This document shows, piece by piece, positions 7,592 through 16,466 of a stretch of DNA of 43,333 nucleotides. This DNA is from Bradyrhizobium guangdongense. Its GTDB lineage: Bacteria; Pseudomonadota; Alphaproteobacteria; Rhizobiales; Xanthobacteraceae. The notes under the pieces are model-generated. The model worked only from the letters and a program-made list of their open reading frames with translations. It had not been told where the DNA came from and did no database searches. The DNA lies in NCBI RefSeq assembly GCF_006483445.1, contig NZ_PPPT01000103.1:1-43333 (forward strand). The letters are read 5' to 3'. The stretch's first letter is position 1; the number at the start of each line of letters is the position of its first letter. The position numbers and the translations under genes are program-made.

Positions 7592-9046
7592 TCACCGCCG
7601 CCGTGCAGTGGCGCGGAGCGCAGCGAGCGATTCCTTTGCGAGCCTTTCGGTTGCGGTCACGAGTTGCGGAATCTGATGCCCCGAAAATCCCAGCACGAAG
7701 CCCGGCAGGGGCCGCGCGCGGCTATAGGTGTCGGCCAGCAGCCAGCCTTCGGCGCCAGCGGCTTGTTTCGCGCGCGAGGCCACGGCGAGCTCGACCGATG
7801 GATCGAACCGCGCGACGAGATGCAGGCCTTGCGAAGGCACTGGAACGGACAGGCGCCCGTCGGAAGCCTCCTTTAGCGTCGTCGCAAGCGCGTCGCGCGC
7901 CTCGCGATAGAGTTTTCGCACCCGCTTGAGATTCTGCGCGAACGCACCCGAGTTCAACATGTCGGCGACGGCGCCTTCCATCAGCGTCGCGGGAAACCGG
8001 TCGAGCGCGGCACGCGCCGCCGCGACCTGGCCCATGAGTTGCTCGGGGACCGCGCAATAGCCGATGCGAAGGCCCGGAAACAGTGTCTTGGCAAAAGTGC
8101 CCATATAGATCACGCGCCGGAGGCGATCGATGCCGGCAAGCGACATCAGCGGCGCGCCGTCGTACCGAAACTCGCTGTCGTAATCGTCCTCGAGCACAAA
8201 GGCGCCGGCGTCCCTGGCCCAGTCGAGCAGCTCGAGCCGCCGCGGCATCGACATCTGCACGCCCAGCGGAAACTGGTGCGATGGTGTGACATAGGCGGCG
8301 CGCGCAGAGGGCGCGGCAGCGCGACCCTTGGCGACGCGCAGGCCGTGCTCGTCCACCGGCACCGAGACGGCGCGATAGCCGCAATGCGCGATGGTCTTCA
8401 ATGCGGCAGGGTAGCCGGGGTCCTCGCACCAGACCTGGTCGTTGGGCCTGAGGATCGCGCTCATCACGATGCGCAGCGCGTGCAGCGTGCCCGAGGTCAG
8501 CATGATCTGCTCGGGATCACAGCGCAGGCCACGCGCCGACAACAGATGATCGGCGATGGCGACGCGCAGTTCGTGGCTGCCGCGGGGATCGCCATAATGC
8601 AGATGCTGGTCGCCGAAGGCGCGCATGCGCCGGCCGACGAAGCCGCGGAAGCGCTGCAGCGCGCGCTCGTCGATATGGGTGCAGCCGAGCGCGAATGCGC
8701 CTTGCCGCGGCGCATCGACTTCGACCTTCGGCTTCCGTGCCTCGCTACCGCGCGCCGGAATTCGATCGGCAACGAATGTGCCGGAGCCGACGGTGGCCTG
8801 CGCAAAGCCGTCGGCGATCAGCCGTTCGTAGGCGGTGACGACCGCATTGCGCCGGAAGCCCGTCTGCCTCGCTAGCGCTCGCGAGGGCGGTAGCGGTTCG
8901 CCGGGCTTCACGAGACCGGCGACGATCATCTCGCAGAGCGCCTGGTACAGCCGGTGTGCCGAAGCGGCGCCTTGCGTGACATGCGGGCCGGTGAGGTCCA
9001 GCGGCAGCTCGGCCTTGCCGGGAGAATTGGTCGGAATATTTCGCAT
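7592..9046 (-). CDS. MocR-type regulator: GntR wHTH fused to fold-type I aminotransferase domain
   Basis: This 484-aa protein carries an N-terminal GntR winged helix (about 24-95: ASAHRLYQALCEMIVAG, PLPPSRALARQTGFRRNAVVTAYERL) joined to an aminotransferase-like domain. PLP-site features are EDPGYP (about 208-213), EDDYDSEFRY (about 286-295) and the Schiff-base lysine in MGTFAKTLFPG (Lys320). MocR proteins sense PLP or amino-group ligands and usually control a divergent gene. The divergent neighbour, 75 bp away, is a PNPOx-family flavoprotein, so vitamin B6 or related chemistry is the likely theme. The ATG at 9046 starts just before the conserved region; the same frame is open further upstream but that part overlaps the divergent gene. 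Confidence 0.9.
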   Translation of the reverse strand: MRNIPTNSPGKAELPLDLTGPHVTQGAASAHRLYQALCEMIVAGLVKPGEPLPPSRALARQTGFRRNAVVTAYERLIADGFAQATVGSGTFVADRIPARGSEARKPKVEVDAPRQGAFALGCTHIDERALQRFRGFVGRRMRAFGDQHLHYGDPRGSHELRVAIADHLLSARGLRCDPEQIMLTSGTLHALRIVMSAILRPNDQVWCEDPGYPAALKTIAHCGYRAVSVPVDEHGLRVAKGRAAAPSARAAYVTPSHQFPLGVQMSMPRRLELLDWARDAGAFVLEDDYDSEFRYDGAPLMSLAGIDRLRRVIYMGTFAKTLFPGLRIGYCAVPEQLMGQVAAARAALDRFPATLMEGAVADMLNSGAFAQNLKRVRKLYREARDALATTLKEASDGRLSVPVPSQGLHLVARFDPSVELAVASRAKQAAGAEGWLLADTYSRARPLPGFVLGFSGHQIPQLVTATERLAKESLAALRATARRR

Positions 9047-9121
9047 GGAATTGGAACTATCGCAGACCAAACCGGACGCTACAACTGGCTTCAAGAATCG
9101 AATTCTCGACAGGAGCCATCC

Positions 9122-9847
9122 GTGTCTGACGGCGAAAACCTCGCGTCCTATCCGACCTCGTCGCGCAACCAGGTGAAGCGGCGTCACGACCGCGGCTTCT
9201 ACGATCACGCGACCGTCCACCGCATCCTCGACGCCTCGATGATGTGCCACGTCTCCTATGTGATCGACGGCCAGCCCTATTGCACACCGACCTTCTTCTG
9301 GCGCGAGGGCACGAAGCTCTATTGGCACGGCTCGAGCGCGAGCCGCATGCTGCGCAACCAGTCGAAGGGCGAGCGCGTGTGCCTGACGGTCGCCCATCTC
9401 GACAGCCTGGTGCTGGCGCGCTGTGGCTTCAACCATTCGGCCGACTATCGCGCGGTGATGGCGTTCGGCACGGCCTATCTCGTTACCGACGCGGACGAGA
9501 AGGAGCGCGCTGTCGTCGCCATGGTCGACCGCTTTTTCCCGGATCGCACCGCGAGCCTTCGCGCGAGCAACACGCAGGAGATCAAGGCGACCTCCTTCAT
9601 CGCCATGGAGATCGAGGAAGCCTCGGCAAAAATCCGCGCCAAGGGTGTGGCCGACGACGATGAAGATTACGAATTGCCTGTTTATGCCGAGCGCATTCCC
9701 GTGCGCACCGTGCTCGGCGCGCCGGAGCCATGCACGCGGCTACTCCCGGGTGTCACGCGGCCGGAGACGCTGAATGGCTACAGGGAAGGCCGACTGCTCG
9801 AAGATGCATTGCGGGATGCCTATTTTCTGCAGTACCCGAAGGGCTGA
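9122..9847 (+). CDS. Pyridoxamine 5'-phosphate oxidase family flavoprotein
   Basis: This 241-aa protein has the split-barrel FMN-binding pattern of the PNPOx-like family: RRHDRGFYDHATVHRILDAS, HVSYVIDGQPYCTPTFFWREG, LYWHGSSASRMLRN, VCLTVAHLDSLVLAR, YRAVMAFGTAYLV. It is not canonical PdxH; this subfamily includes poorly characterised oxidoreductases. GTG start at 9122 with AGGAG (9111-9115) six bases upstream, inside an otherwise longer open frame. Transcribed divergently from the MocR regulator, which probably controls it. Confidence 0.88.
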   Translation: MSDGENLASYPTSSRNQVKRRHDRGFYDHATVHRILDASMMCHVSYVIDGQPYCTPTFFWREGTKLYWHGSSASRMLRNQSKGERVCLTVAHLDSLVLARCGFNHSADYRAVMAFGTAYLVTDADEKERAVVAMVDRFFPDRTASLRASNTQEIKATSFIAMEIEEASAKIRAKGVADDDEDYELPVYAERIPVRTVLGAPEPCTRLLPGVTRPETLNGYREGRLLEDALRDAYFLQYPKG

Positions 9848-9902
9848 AATCGGTTAGCTTGCGGCTCCCAAAAAACGAGAAAAGGCCAATTGGAGTAGCC
9901 GC

Positions 9903-11180
9903 ATGAATGCCGATACGCAGCAGAGCATCTTGGACGCCGTCGACGCCGGTTTCGACGCCCAGTTGGCGACGACGCGCGATTTCGTCGCGATCCCCTCGAC
10001 CCGTGGTGCGGAGGGACCCTGCCAGGACATGATCGGCGATCTCCTGCGCGAACGCGGCTACGAGGTCGACGACTGGCACATCGATATCGAGGATCTGAAG
10101 GACCTGCGCCAGTTCGGCCCGATCCTGCACGACTTCTCTAGGGCACGCAGCGTCGTCGGCACGTACCGGCCGACGACCAATGGCGGCAAATCGCTGATCC
10201 TGCAGGGCCACTGCGACGTGGTGCCGGCGGGCCCGCTCGATCTCTGGGAGACGCCGCCATTCTCGCCCGTCATCAAGGACGGCAAGATGTATGGCCGCGG
10301 CGCCTGCGACATGAAGTCGGGCACGATCGGTGCGCTCTATGCGCTGGACGCGATCAAGGCCGCCGGCTTCAAGCCGACGGGGCGGATCCATTTCCAGTCG
10401 GTCATCGAAGAGGAGAGCACCGGCGTCGGTGCGCTCTCGACCCTGCAGCGCGGCTATCGTGCCGATGCCTGCTTCATTCCGGAGCCGACCAACGGCAAGA
10501 TGGTGCGCTCGCAGGTCGGCGTGATCTGGTTCCGTCTCAAAGTGCGTGGTTATCCCGTCCACGTCGCCCATGCCGGTTCGGGCTCGAACGCCATCATGGC
10601 GGCCTATCACCTGATCCAGGCGCTGCAAAAGCTCGAGATCGAATGGAACGAGCGCGCCAAACAGGATCGCCACTTCAAGGCTCTCAATCATCCCATCAAC
10701 TTCAATCCGGGCATCATCAAGGGCGGCGACTGGGCCTCCAGCGTGCCGGCCTGGTGCGAGGTCGATTGCCGTATCGCGGTGCTGCCGGGCTGGTCGGTCG
10801 CCGATCACCAGAAGGAGATTCTGGCCTGCGTGTCCGCTGCCGCGCGCGGCCACGGATTCCTCGCCAACAACCCGCCGGAGGTCGAGTGGTCGGGCTTTTT
10901 GTCGGAGGGCTACGAGCTGACGAACTCCGCCGCGCCCGAGGCCGCCTTCGGCAAGGCGTTCAATGCGGTCTATGGTGGTGCGGTGGAAGACCTCGTCTTC
11001 ACGGCGCTGACGGATACGCGCTTCTACGGCCTTAACTACGACATCCCGAGCCTGTGTTTCGGCGCGACCGGTGCCGAGATGCACGGCTTCAACGAATATG
11101 TCGATCTGGAGTCGCTCAGGAAGTCGACCAAGGCCACAGCACTCTTCATTGCGGAATGGTGCGGGCTGGAGAAGGCGTAA
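9903..11180 (+). CDS. ArgE/DapE family M20 metallopeptidase (deacylase)
   Basis: This 425-aa protein has the full M20 zinc site: GHCDVVPAG (His103, Asp105), GRGACDMKSG (bridging Asp136) and the IEEEST segment with the catalytic and ligand Glu (169-171). A dimerisation domain follows after about residue 205, and a late EMHGFNEYV carries the last zinc His. It hydrolyses an N-acyl or amide bond of an amino-acid derivative in the cytoplasm. Members of this subgroup are often annotated as acetylornithine deacetylase or succinyl-diaminopimelate desuccinylase, but the substrate cannot be assigned. ATG at 9903 with GGAG eight bases upstream. It precedes the kynurenine operon but is separated from it by a repeat and 231 bp. 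Confidence 0.9.
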   Translation: MNADTQQSILDAVDAGFDAQLATTRDFVAIPSTRGAEGPCQDMIGDLLRERGYEVDDWHIDIEDLKDLRQFGPILHDFSRARSVVGTYRPTTNGGKSLILQGHCDVVPAGPLDLWETPPFSPVIKDGKMYGRGACDMKSGTIGALYALDAIKAAGFKPTGRIHFQSVIEEESTGVGALSTLQRGYRADACFIPEPTNGKMVRSQVGVIWFRLKVRGYPVHVAHAGSGSNAIMAAYHLIQALQKLEIEWNERAKQDRHFKALNHPINFNPGIIKGGDWASSVPAWCEVDCRIAVLPGWSVADHQKEILACVSAAARGHGFLANNPPEVEWSGFLSEGYELTNSAAPEAAFGKAFNAVYGGAVEDLVFTALTDTRFYGLNYDIPSLCFGATGAEMHGFNEYVDLESLRKSTKATALFIAEWCGLEKA

Positions 11181-11196
11181 GGCTCGCCCTTTCCTC

Positions 11197-11282
11197 TGTC
11201 ATTGCGAGGAGCGGAGCGACGAAGCAATCCAGGCTGTTTCCGGGGAGGCAGTCTGGATTGCTTCGCTGCGCTCGCAATGACA
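11197..11282. repeat. REP-like palindromic intergenic repeat
   Basis: A long imperfect palindrome: TGTCATTGCGAGGAGCGG at the left and its counterpart CGCTCGCAATGACA at the right, with GAAGCAATCCAG and CTGGATTGCTTC forming the inner stem. It lies 17 bp after the M20 gene stop. The layout is that of REP-type elements common in rhizobial intergenic DNA; it may also act as a transcript-end structure. Confidence 0.85.
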
Positions 11283-11325
11283 CTTGGTGAGGGCCAACGC
11301 CCAGCTTACCGGCACATCCAATTGC

Positions 11326-11337
11326 TTTAAGCTTAAA
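11326..11337. promoter_or_regulatory. AT-rich perfect palindrome upstream of the kynurenine operon (putative operator)
   Basis: TTTAAGCTTAAA is a perfect 12-bp palindrome within an AT-rich patch of GC-rich DNA, 74 bp before the first codon of the tryptophan-degradation operon. AT-rich palindromes of this kind are typical sites for MarR- or Lrp-type repressors. No regulator gene lies nearby, so the binding protein is unknown. Confidence 0.5.
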
Positions 11338-11411
11338 ATAAAGACTGTTCCCGCGGCCGCGCCGGTGGCAGACTGTCATCCGACCACCGCCGAGTCCGCG
11401 AGGGGATAGCG

Positions 11412-12221
11412 ATGCGCGATTGGGACGATGCCTATGCCAACTCGGCGCATGTGCCGGGGTCGGACAAGCTGCCGGCGCTGTGGGCGGAACGGGCGGCGGT
11501 CTACCGTGCCGGGCTAAAATCCTTCACGCCCGACATCACCTATGGCGTGGGCGAGCGGCAGCGCTTCGATCTGATCCAGCCGGACGGCGACAGCAAGGGT
11601 CTCGTCGTGTTCGTGCATGGCGGGTACTGGATGCGGTTCGACAAATCGTCCTGGACCGATCTCGCCGAGGGCGCGCGGCACCACGGTTGGACGGTGGCGC
11701 TGCCGAGCTACACGTTGACGCCGGCCGCGCGCGTCTCCGACATTACCGCTGAGATCGCGGCTGCGATCGCTGCCGCTGCGGCACAGGTGTCGGGCCCGAT
11801 CCGGCTGGCCGGCCATTCCGCCGGCGGCCATCTCGTCACACGCATGTTGTGTGACGACAGTCGGCTCGAACCAGCCGTCCAATACCGCATCGCCTCGACG
11901 CTGTCGATCAGCGGGCTACACGATCTGCGCCCGCTGTTGAAGACGAAGATGAACGACACGCTTCGCATGAGCCTGGAGGAGGCGACGCTGGAGAGTGCCG
12001 CGTTGCATATGCCGCGCGGCACGTCGCCGGTCACCGCCTGGGTCGGCGGCAGCGAGCGCCCCGAGTTCATCCGCCAGTCGGAGCTGATGGCGAACGTCTG
12101 GATCGGTTTTGACGTACCGACACGCCTCGTCGTCGAGCCCGGACATAACCATTTTACCGTCGTTGACGGGTTGAAGGATCCAGCCTCCGCCATCACGAAG
12201 AGCCTGGTCGGTCTCGACTGA
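11412..12221 (+). CDS. Alpha/beta-hydrolase, probable kynurenine formamidase (eukaryote-type)
   Basis: This 269-aa alpha/beta-hydrolase has the oxyanion motif HGGYW (69-73), nucleophile elbow GHSAGG (Ser136) and a late His in EPGHNHFTV. HGGxW is characteristic of the eukaryotic AFMID/Bna7 kynurenine formamidases, and the gene sits immediately before kynA and kynU. It therefore very likely hydrolyses N-formylkynurenine to kynurenine and formate. Most bacteria use an unrelated metal-dependent KynB for this step, so the symbol kynB is withheld. ATG at 11412 follows GAGGGG. The gene ends 29 bp before kynA. Confidence 0.85.
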   Translation: MRDWDDAYANSAHVPGSDKLPALWAERAAVYRAGLKSFTPDITYGVGERQRFDLIQPDGDSKGLVVFVHGGYWMRFDKSSWTDLAEGARHHGWTVALPSYTLTPAARVSDITAEIAAAIAAAAAQVSGPIRLAGHSAGGHLVTRMLCDDSRLEPAVQYRIASTLSISGLHDLRPLLKTKMNDTLRMSLEEATLESAALHMPRGTSPVTAWVGGSERPEFIRQSELMANVWIGFDVPTRLVVEPGHNHFTVVDGLKDPASAITKSLVGLD

Positions 12222-12250
12222 CGGCGGGGCTGAGGATCGGAGGACGCGGC

Positions 12251-13090
12251 ATGACCAGCAAAGACTACGATCCTGCGAGCGAAGGCGCCGAGACCGATTT
12301 CGCCAGGAAGATGTCCTACGGTGACTATCTTCAGCTTGATGCGCTGCTCGGCGCGCAGCATCCGATCTCGGACGCGCATGACGAGATGCTGTTCATCATC
12401 CAGCACCAGACCTCCGAACTGTGGATGCGGCTTGCGATCCACGAGATCAGTGCCGCCCGCCGCGCGATTGCGCGCGACGAGGTGCCGCCGGCAATGAAGA
12501 TGCTGGCCCGCGTCTCCCGTATCTTCGAGCAGTTGAACAGCGCCTGGGACGTGCTGCGCACGATGACGCCGAGCGAATACACCCATTTCCGCTCGCGGCT
12601 GGGGCAATCCTCGGGCTTCCAGTCGCACCAGTACCGGCTGATCGAATACCTCCTCGGCAACCGCAACCATGCGATGCTCAAGCCGCACGCGCATGACGCG
12701 GAGGTCATGGCTTTGCTCGAAGCCGAGCTTGCAACGCCGAGTCTCTACGACGAGGTCCTGCGGCTCGCCGACCGCAAGGGCCTGAAGATGCCGGCCACCG
12801 TACTGGCGCGCGACGTCCGCAACACCCATCATTTCGACGAGGGCGTGCTGCAGGCCTGGCGTCGGGTCTACGAGGCGCCGGAACAGAACTGGACGCTCTA
12901 TGAGCTCGCCGAGAAGATGGTCGACTTCGAGGATTACTTTCGCCGCTGGCGCTTCAACCATGTGACCACGGTCGAGCGCGTCATCGGCTTCAAGCGCGGT
13001 ACCGGCGGCACCGGCGGCGTCAGCTATCTCAAGCGCATGCTGGAGATCGAGCTGTTCCCCGAGCTCTGGCGCGTCCGCACGATTCTTTGA
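12251..13090 (+). CDS. kynA: Tryptophan 2,3-dioxygenase
   Basis: This 279-aa protein is full length for bacterial TDO. It opens tryptophan to N-formylkynurenine using heme and O2 in the cytoplasm. Visible features are [29 protein letters not shown] (active-site His52), [11 protein letters not shown] (substrate-binding Arg114), FQSHQYR, and [14 protein letters not shown] with the heme-ligand His237, followed by the mobile GTGGTGG loop. A GGAGG precedes the ATG. It is the second gene of the three-gene operon; kynU starts nine bases after its stop. Confidence 0.97.
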   Translation: MTSKDYDPASEGAETDFARKMSYGDYLQLDALLGAQHPISDAHDEMLFIIQHQTSELWMRLAIHEISAARRAIARDEVPPAMKMLARVSRIFEQLNSAWDVLRTMTPSEYTHFRSRLGQSSGFQSHQYRLIEYLLGNRNHAMLKPHAHDAEVMALLEAELATPSLYDEVLRLADRKGLKMPATVLARDVRNTHHFDEGVLQAWRRVYEAPEQNWTLYELAEKMVDFEDYFRRWRFNHVTTVERVIGFKRGTGGTGGVSYLKRMLEIELFPELWRVRTIL

Positions 13091-13099
13091 GCTGTACCC

Positions 13100-14308
13100 A
13101 TGACCGAGACCCGCCTGCGCGTCTACGACGACACCAAAGCGCTCTTCCATCTGCCCGAGGGCGTCATCTACCTCGACGGCAATTCGCTCGGTGCGCTGCC
13201 ATCAGGCGTCGCCGAGCGCGTTGATCACGTCATCAGGGCCGAGTGGGGCAATGAGCTCATCCGCGCCTGGAACACCGCCGGCTGGTATGTGCAGCCGCGC
13301 CGCGTCGGCGACCGCGTCGCGCGGCTGATCGGGGCGGAAGCCGGTTCGGTGATGATGGGCGATACGCTGTCGCTAAAGGTCTATCAGGCGCTCGCGGCCG
13401 CGCTGGACCTGAACCCGGGGCGGAAGGTCGTGCTGTCAGACACCGGCAACTTTCCGACCGATCTCTATATGGCGGAAGGGTTGATCGCGACGCTCGGGCG
13501 CGGCCATCGCCTGCAACTGGCTGCGCCCGAAGATGTCGAGGCGCAGCTCACGGACGAGATCGCGGTTCTCTACGTCACCGAGGTCGACTACCGAACTGGC
13601 CGCCGCCACGACATGGCAAAACTGACGGCGAAGGCGCATGCGCTCGGCATCGTGACGGTGTGGGACCTCGCACATTCCGCCGGCGCCTTGCCGGTCGAAC
13701 TCGCAAGCGTCGGCGCCGACTTCGCGGCCGGCTGTACCTACAAATATCTCAATGCCGGCCCCGGCGCGCCAGCGTTTCTCTACGTGGCGCCGCGCCATGC
13801 CGATCGCGCGCGGGCTGCGCTCTCTGGTTGGATGGGCCACGCGAAACCCTTTGCGTTCGATCTCGGCTATCAGCCTGCTGATGGTGTCGAACGCATGCGC
13901 GTCGGCACGCCGCCGGTGCTAGCGATGGCCGCACTCGAAGCCTCGCTTGACATCTGGGATCGCGTCGACCTTGGAGAGGTTCGCGCTCGTTCGCTTGCAC
14001 TCGGCGATCTCCTGATTGCTGAGGTCGAACGGCACTGCCCGTCTCTGAAGCTGGTCACGCCGCGCGTCCATGAGCAGCGCGGCTCGCAGGTCTCTTTTGC
14101 ATTTGAAGGCGGTTACGCGGCCATGCAAGCCCTGATCGCCCGCGGCGTGATCGGCGATTTCCGCGCGCCCGACATCATGCGTTTTGGTATCACGCCGCTC
14201 TATATCGGCGAGGGCGAAGTGCTGAAGGCGGCCGAGATCATCGATGAAGTGATCAATGGCGAGGTGTGGCGGCGGCCGGAATATCAGGTCGTCAATGCGG
14301 TGACGTGA
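13100..14308 (+). CDS. kynU: Kynureninase
   Basis: This 402-aa PLP enzyme cleaves kynurenine to anthranilate and alanine. Visible features are YLDGNSLGALP near the N-terminus, NFPTDLYMAEG, WDLAHSAGALPV (cofactor-binding Asp), and CTYKYLNAGPGAPAFLYV with the Schiff-base Lys215. RVGTPPVLAMAALEASLDIW and a C-terminal RFGITPLYIGEGEV are conserved in the family. Translation probably couples to kynA, as there is a 9-bp gap and no strong ribosome site. No anthranilate-degradation gene follows; the next gene converges with 9 bp between stops. Confidence 0.97.
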   Translation: MTETRLRVYDDTKALFHLPEGVIYLDGNSLGALPSGVAERVDHVIRAEWGNELIRAWNTAGWYVQPRRVGDRVARLIGAEAGSVMMGDTLSLKVYQALAAALDLNPGRKVVLSDTGNFPTDLYMAEGLIATLGRGHRLQLAAPEDVEAQLTDEIAVLYVTEVDYRTGRRHDMAKLTAKAHALGIVTVWDLAHSAGALPVELASVGADFAAGCTYKYLNAGPGAPAFLYVAPRHADRARAALSGWMGHAKPFAFDLGYQPADGVERMRVGTPPVLAMAALEASLDIWDRVDLGEVRARSLALGDLLIAEVERHCPSLKLVTPRVHEQRGSQVSFAFEGGYAAMQALIARGVIGDFRAPDIMRFGITPLYIGEGEVLKAAEIIDEVINGEVWRRPEYQVVNAVT

Positions 14309-14317
14309 TGAAGGTCG

Positions 14318-15103
14318 TCAACCCGACGGCCATAGCGCCTTCACGATCGCATCGAGCCCGTCAGTCAGCGCGGCTGGCCCCGGCTGCAGGATGATCGGCG
14401 ACTTGATCTCGACGATGCGCCCCTCGCGCACGGCCGGGACCTGATCCCAGCCGTCGCGTCTGCGAATGCGATCGGGCACGACCTTCTTGCCGCACCAGGA
14501 CGCGAGGATCACGTCGGGCGCTGCTATTCGCACCGCGTCGGGAGCAATGATGCGGTCTTTAGCGGACTGCCGATGCCGCAACTCCGGTAAAATATCTTCG
14601 CCACCGGCGATCTCGATCAGCTCGGAGACCCAACCGATGCCGGAGATGAGCGGATCGTCCCACTCCTCGAAATAGACGCGCGGTTTCGGTGAGGGCCGGG
14701 GCGTCGTCGCGATCTGCGCAAGCCGCGTCTCAAAACCCTTGGCGAGTTGATCGGCGCGATCCGCGCATCCGACCAGCGCACCAAGCGTGCGGATCATCGC
14801 AAAAATGCCGGCGATGTCGCGTTGGTTGAAGACGTGGACGTTGACGCCGGCGCGGACGAGGTCGGCGACGATGCCGGCCTGGAGATCGGAGAAAGCGAGC
14901 ACCAGGTCCGGTTCCAACGCCAGGATCTTGGGAACATCGGCCGAGATGAACGCCGATACCCGCGGCTTCTCCCGGCGCACCTGCGGCGGCCGCACCGCAT
15001 AGCCGGAGACGCCGACGATGCGGTCCTGCTCGCCGAGCAGGTACAGCGTCTCGACGGTCTCCTCGGTCAGGCAGACGATGCGGCGGGGCGGGAAGTGGCG
15101 CAT
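14318..15103 (-). CDS. BtuF-like cobalamin/siderophore-type substrate-binding protein without signal peptide
   Basis: This 261-aa protein has the Fe/B12 periplasmic-binding (BtuF/FepB) fold pattern: RRIVCLTEETVETLYLLGEQDRIVGVSGYAVRPP, VPKILALEPDLVLAFSDLQ, VYFEEWDDPLISGIGWVSELIEIAGGEDILP, and DVILASWCGKK. The N-terminus begins directly with the mature-like strand and lacks an export signal, and no BtuCD-type permease or TonB receptor is nearby. It may act in the cytoplasm as a ligand-binding protein, or depend on a transporter elsewhere. An upstream extension in the same frame is not available. Confidence 0.8.
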   Translation of the reverse strand: MRHFPPRRIVCLTEETVETLYLLGEQDRIVGVSGYAVRPPQVRREKPRVSAFISADVPKILALEPDLVLAFSDLQAGIVADLVRAGVNVHVFNQRDIAGIFAMIRTLGALVGCADRADQLAKGFETRLAQIATTPRPSPKPRVYFEEWDDPLISGIGWVSELIEIAGGEDILPELRHRQSAKDRIIAPDAVRIAAPDVILASWCGKKVVPDRIRRRDGWDQVPAVREGRIVEIKSPIILQPGPAALTDGLDAIVKALWPSG

Positions 15104-15221
15104 GGCTAAGCATATGCCCTGATGTCCGCGCCAATGTCATTACGGCCATGACCTCAGACGTCATTGCTTTGCCGCGCCGGGCAATTCACCTTGAGCCTTC
15201 AAGAGATTGGGAGAGGAAACG

Positions 15222-15620
15222 ATGACGCTGCTTGAGAAACTTCACGCGATGAAAATGCCGTTCGCCGAGCTCAAGGGCGTGCAGTTCGTGGAGGCCGAGA
15301 AGGATCGCGTGGTGGCGCGGATGACGGTTCGCCCCGATCTCTGCACGCTCCACCACACCATCCATGGCGGGGCCATCATGGCGTTCGCCGATTCCGTTGG
15401 TGCTGCGGCAACCGTGATCAACCTGCCTGAAGACGCCAAGGGCACCACGACGCTGGAGAGCAAGACCAACTTCATCGGCGGCGCCAAGGAGGGAGCCACC
15501 ATCATAGCCACCGCGACGCCGATCCACCGGGGGCGCCGGACCCAGGTTTGGACCACCCGGCTGGAGACCGAGGACGGTAAATTGGTAGCCGTCGTGACCC
15601 AGACGCAGATGGTCCTGTAA
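15222..15620 (+). CDS. PaaI family hotdog-fold thioesterase
   Basis: This 132-aa protein is a single hotdog domain: HHTIHGGAIMAFADSVGAAATV is the conserved active-site helix region with the family's HGG motif, followed by LESKTNFIGGAKEGATI and a terminal VAVVTQTQMVL. It probably hydrolyses a cytosolic acyl-CoA; the acyl group is unknown. ATG at 15222 with GAGAGG five to six bases upstream is chosen over the TTG at 15207. It is divergent from the BtuF-like gene. Confidence 0.88.
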   Translation: MTLLEKLHAMKMPFAELKGVQFVEAEKDRVVARMTVRPDLCTLHHTIHGGAIMAFADSVGAAATVINLPEDAKGTTTLESKTNFIGGAKEGATIIATATPIHRGRRTQVWTTRLETEDGKLVAVVTQTQMVL

Positions 15621-15772
15621 GATTACGGGTCCTTGATTTTGTTAACGAATTGGTCGTTACCCCTGCCGCTAGATTGGGCATGTTCCCGTCTTGAAAAAGA
15701 TGCTGCGACGCACAATATTGGGGGCCTAGGGATTCGAACGCCTCCTCGAGGGACACCAAGAGGAGTTATGAC

Positions 15773-16405
15773 TTGTCACCAGATTTGGCACTTGAAGAAA
15801 CCATCCACACCGAGCCGGGCACCGCGTCGGGCTATGTGCGGACCTTGATCCAGCAGGAAGAACTGCCGCTGCTGCGCGATCATCTGCTGAGGCTCGATCC
15901 CGAAAGCCGGCACGACCGCTTCAACGGTTTTCTCGACGACAGCTTTATCGAGCGTTACGCCGCCCGCTGTGCGGACGACGGCACCGTCATCGTTGCCTAC
16001 ATCGTCGACGGCATGGTCCGCGGCGCGGCCGAGCTTCATCCGCCGGAGGGCGATTCCCTGCCTGAGGTCGCATTCAGCGTCGAAGCCTCCGCGCGCCGCC
16101 AGGGCGTCGGCACCGTGCTGTTCCGCCGCCTGATCGCGGAAGCGCGCTGGAAGGGATACAAGAGCCTGCGCATCACGACAGGTGCGGACAACCAGGCGAT
16201 GCGCGCGCTCGCCAGGAAGTTCGGCGCGCATCTGGCGTTCCGTCACGGCGAGTCGACCGGCACGATCGATCTGACCAGGACACCTGAAGCCGAGCTCGCC
16301 GATCTTGCGGCTGCGCCTTTCCGCGCGGGCCGCGCGATGCTCAGCTTCAACTCGACCTGGTGGAAGTTGTTTTCCAGCATGGTCGGCTCGAACCGCGCCG
16401 CCTGA
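15773..16405 (+). CDS. GNAT family N-acetyltransferase
   Basis: This 210-aa protein has the acetyl-CoA-binding motif A (EVAFSVEASARRQGVGTVLFRRLIAEAR, about residues 104-131, with RRQGVG as the pyrophosphate loop) and a motif-B-like GADNQAMRALARKFG. The substrate is unknown. The start appears to be TTG at 15773: AGGAG (15761-15765) is seven bases upstream. An ATG only five bases earlier (15768) is in another frame and soon leads away from the conserved protein. A strong rho-independent terminator follows the stop. Confidence 0.85.
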   Translation: MSPDLALEETIHTEPGTASGYVRTLIQQEELPLLRDHLLRLDPESRHDRFNGFLDDSFIERYAARCADDGTVIVAYIVDGMVRGAAELHPPEGDSLPEVAFSVEASARRQGVGTVLFRRLIAEARWKGYKSLRITTGADNQAMRALARKFGAHLAFRHGESTGTIDLTRTPEAELADLAAAPFRAGRAMLSFNSTWWKLFSSMVGSNRAA

Positions 16406-16409
16406 ACAA

Positions 16410-16440
16410 AAAAGCGGACCGGCAAGGCCGGTCCGCTTTT
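16410..16440 (+). terminator. Rho-independent terminator after the GNAT gene
   Basis: A perfect 14-bp stem (16410-16423 with 16427-16440), 3-base loop, arms beginning with A4 and ending with T4, starting 5 bases after the stop codon. The flanking A and T runs make it work in both directions, serving also the convergent gene that ends at 16467. Confidence 0.92.
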
Positions 16441-16466
16441 GAAATTTCGAACTTTTAAGCCCGGCT

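Noticed and set aside
9047..9436. 130-codon N-terminal extension of the MocR regulator
   Set aside because: It overlaps the divergent PNPOx gene and has no similarity to the GntR domain start.
15768..15848. ATG at 15768 as the start of the GNAT gene
   Set aside because: It is in a different frame that ends after about 27 codons, while the TTG at 15773 has a suitable ribosome site.
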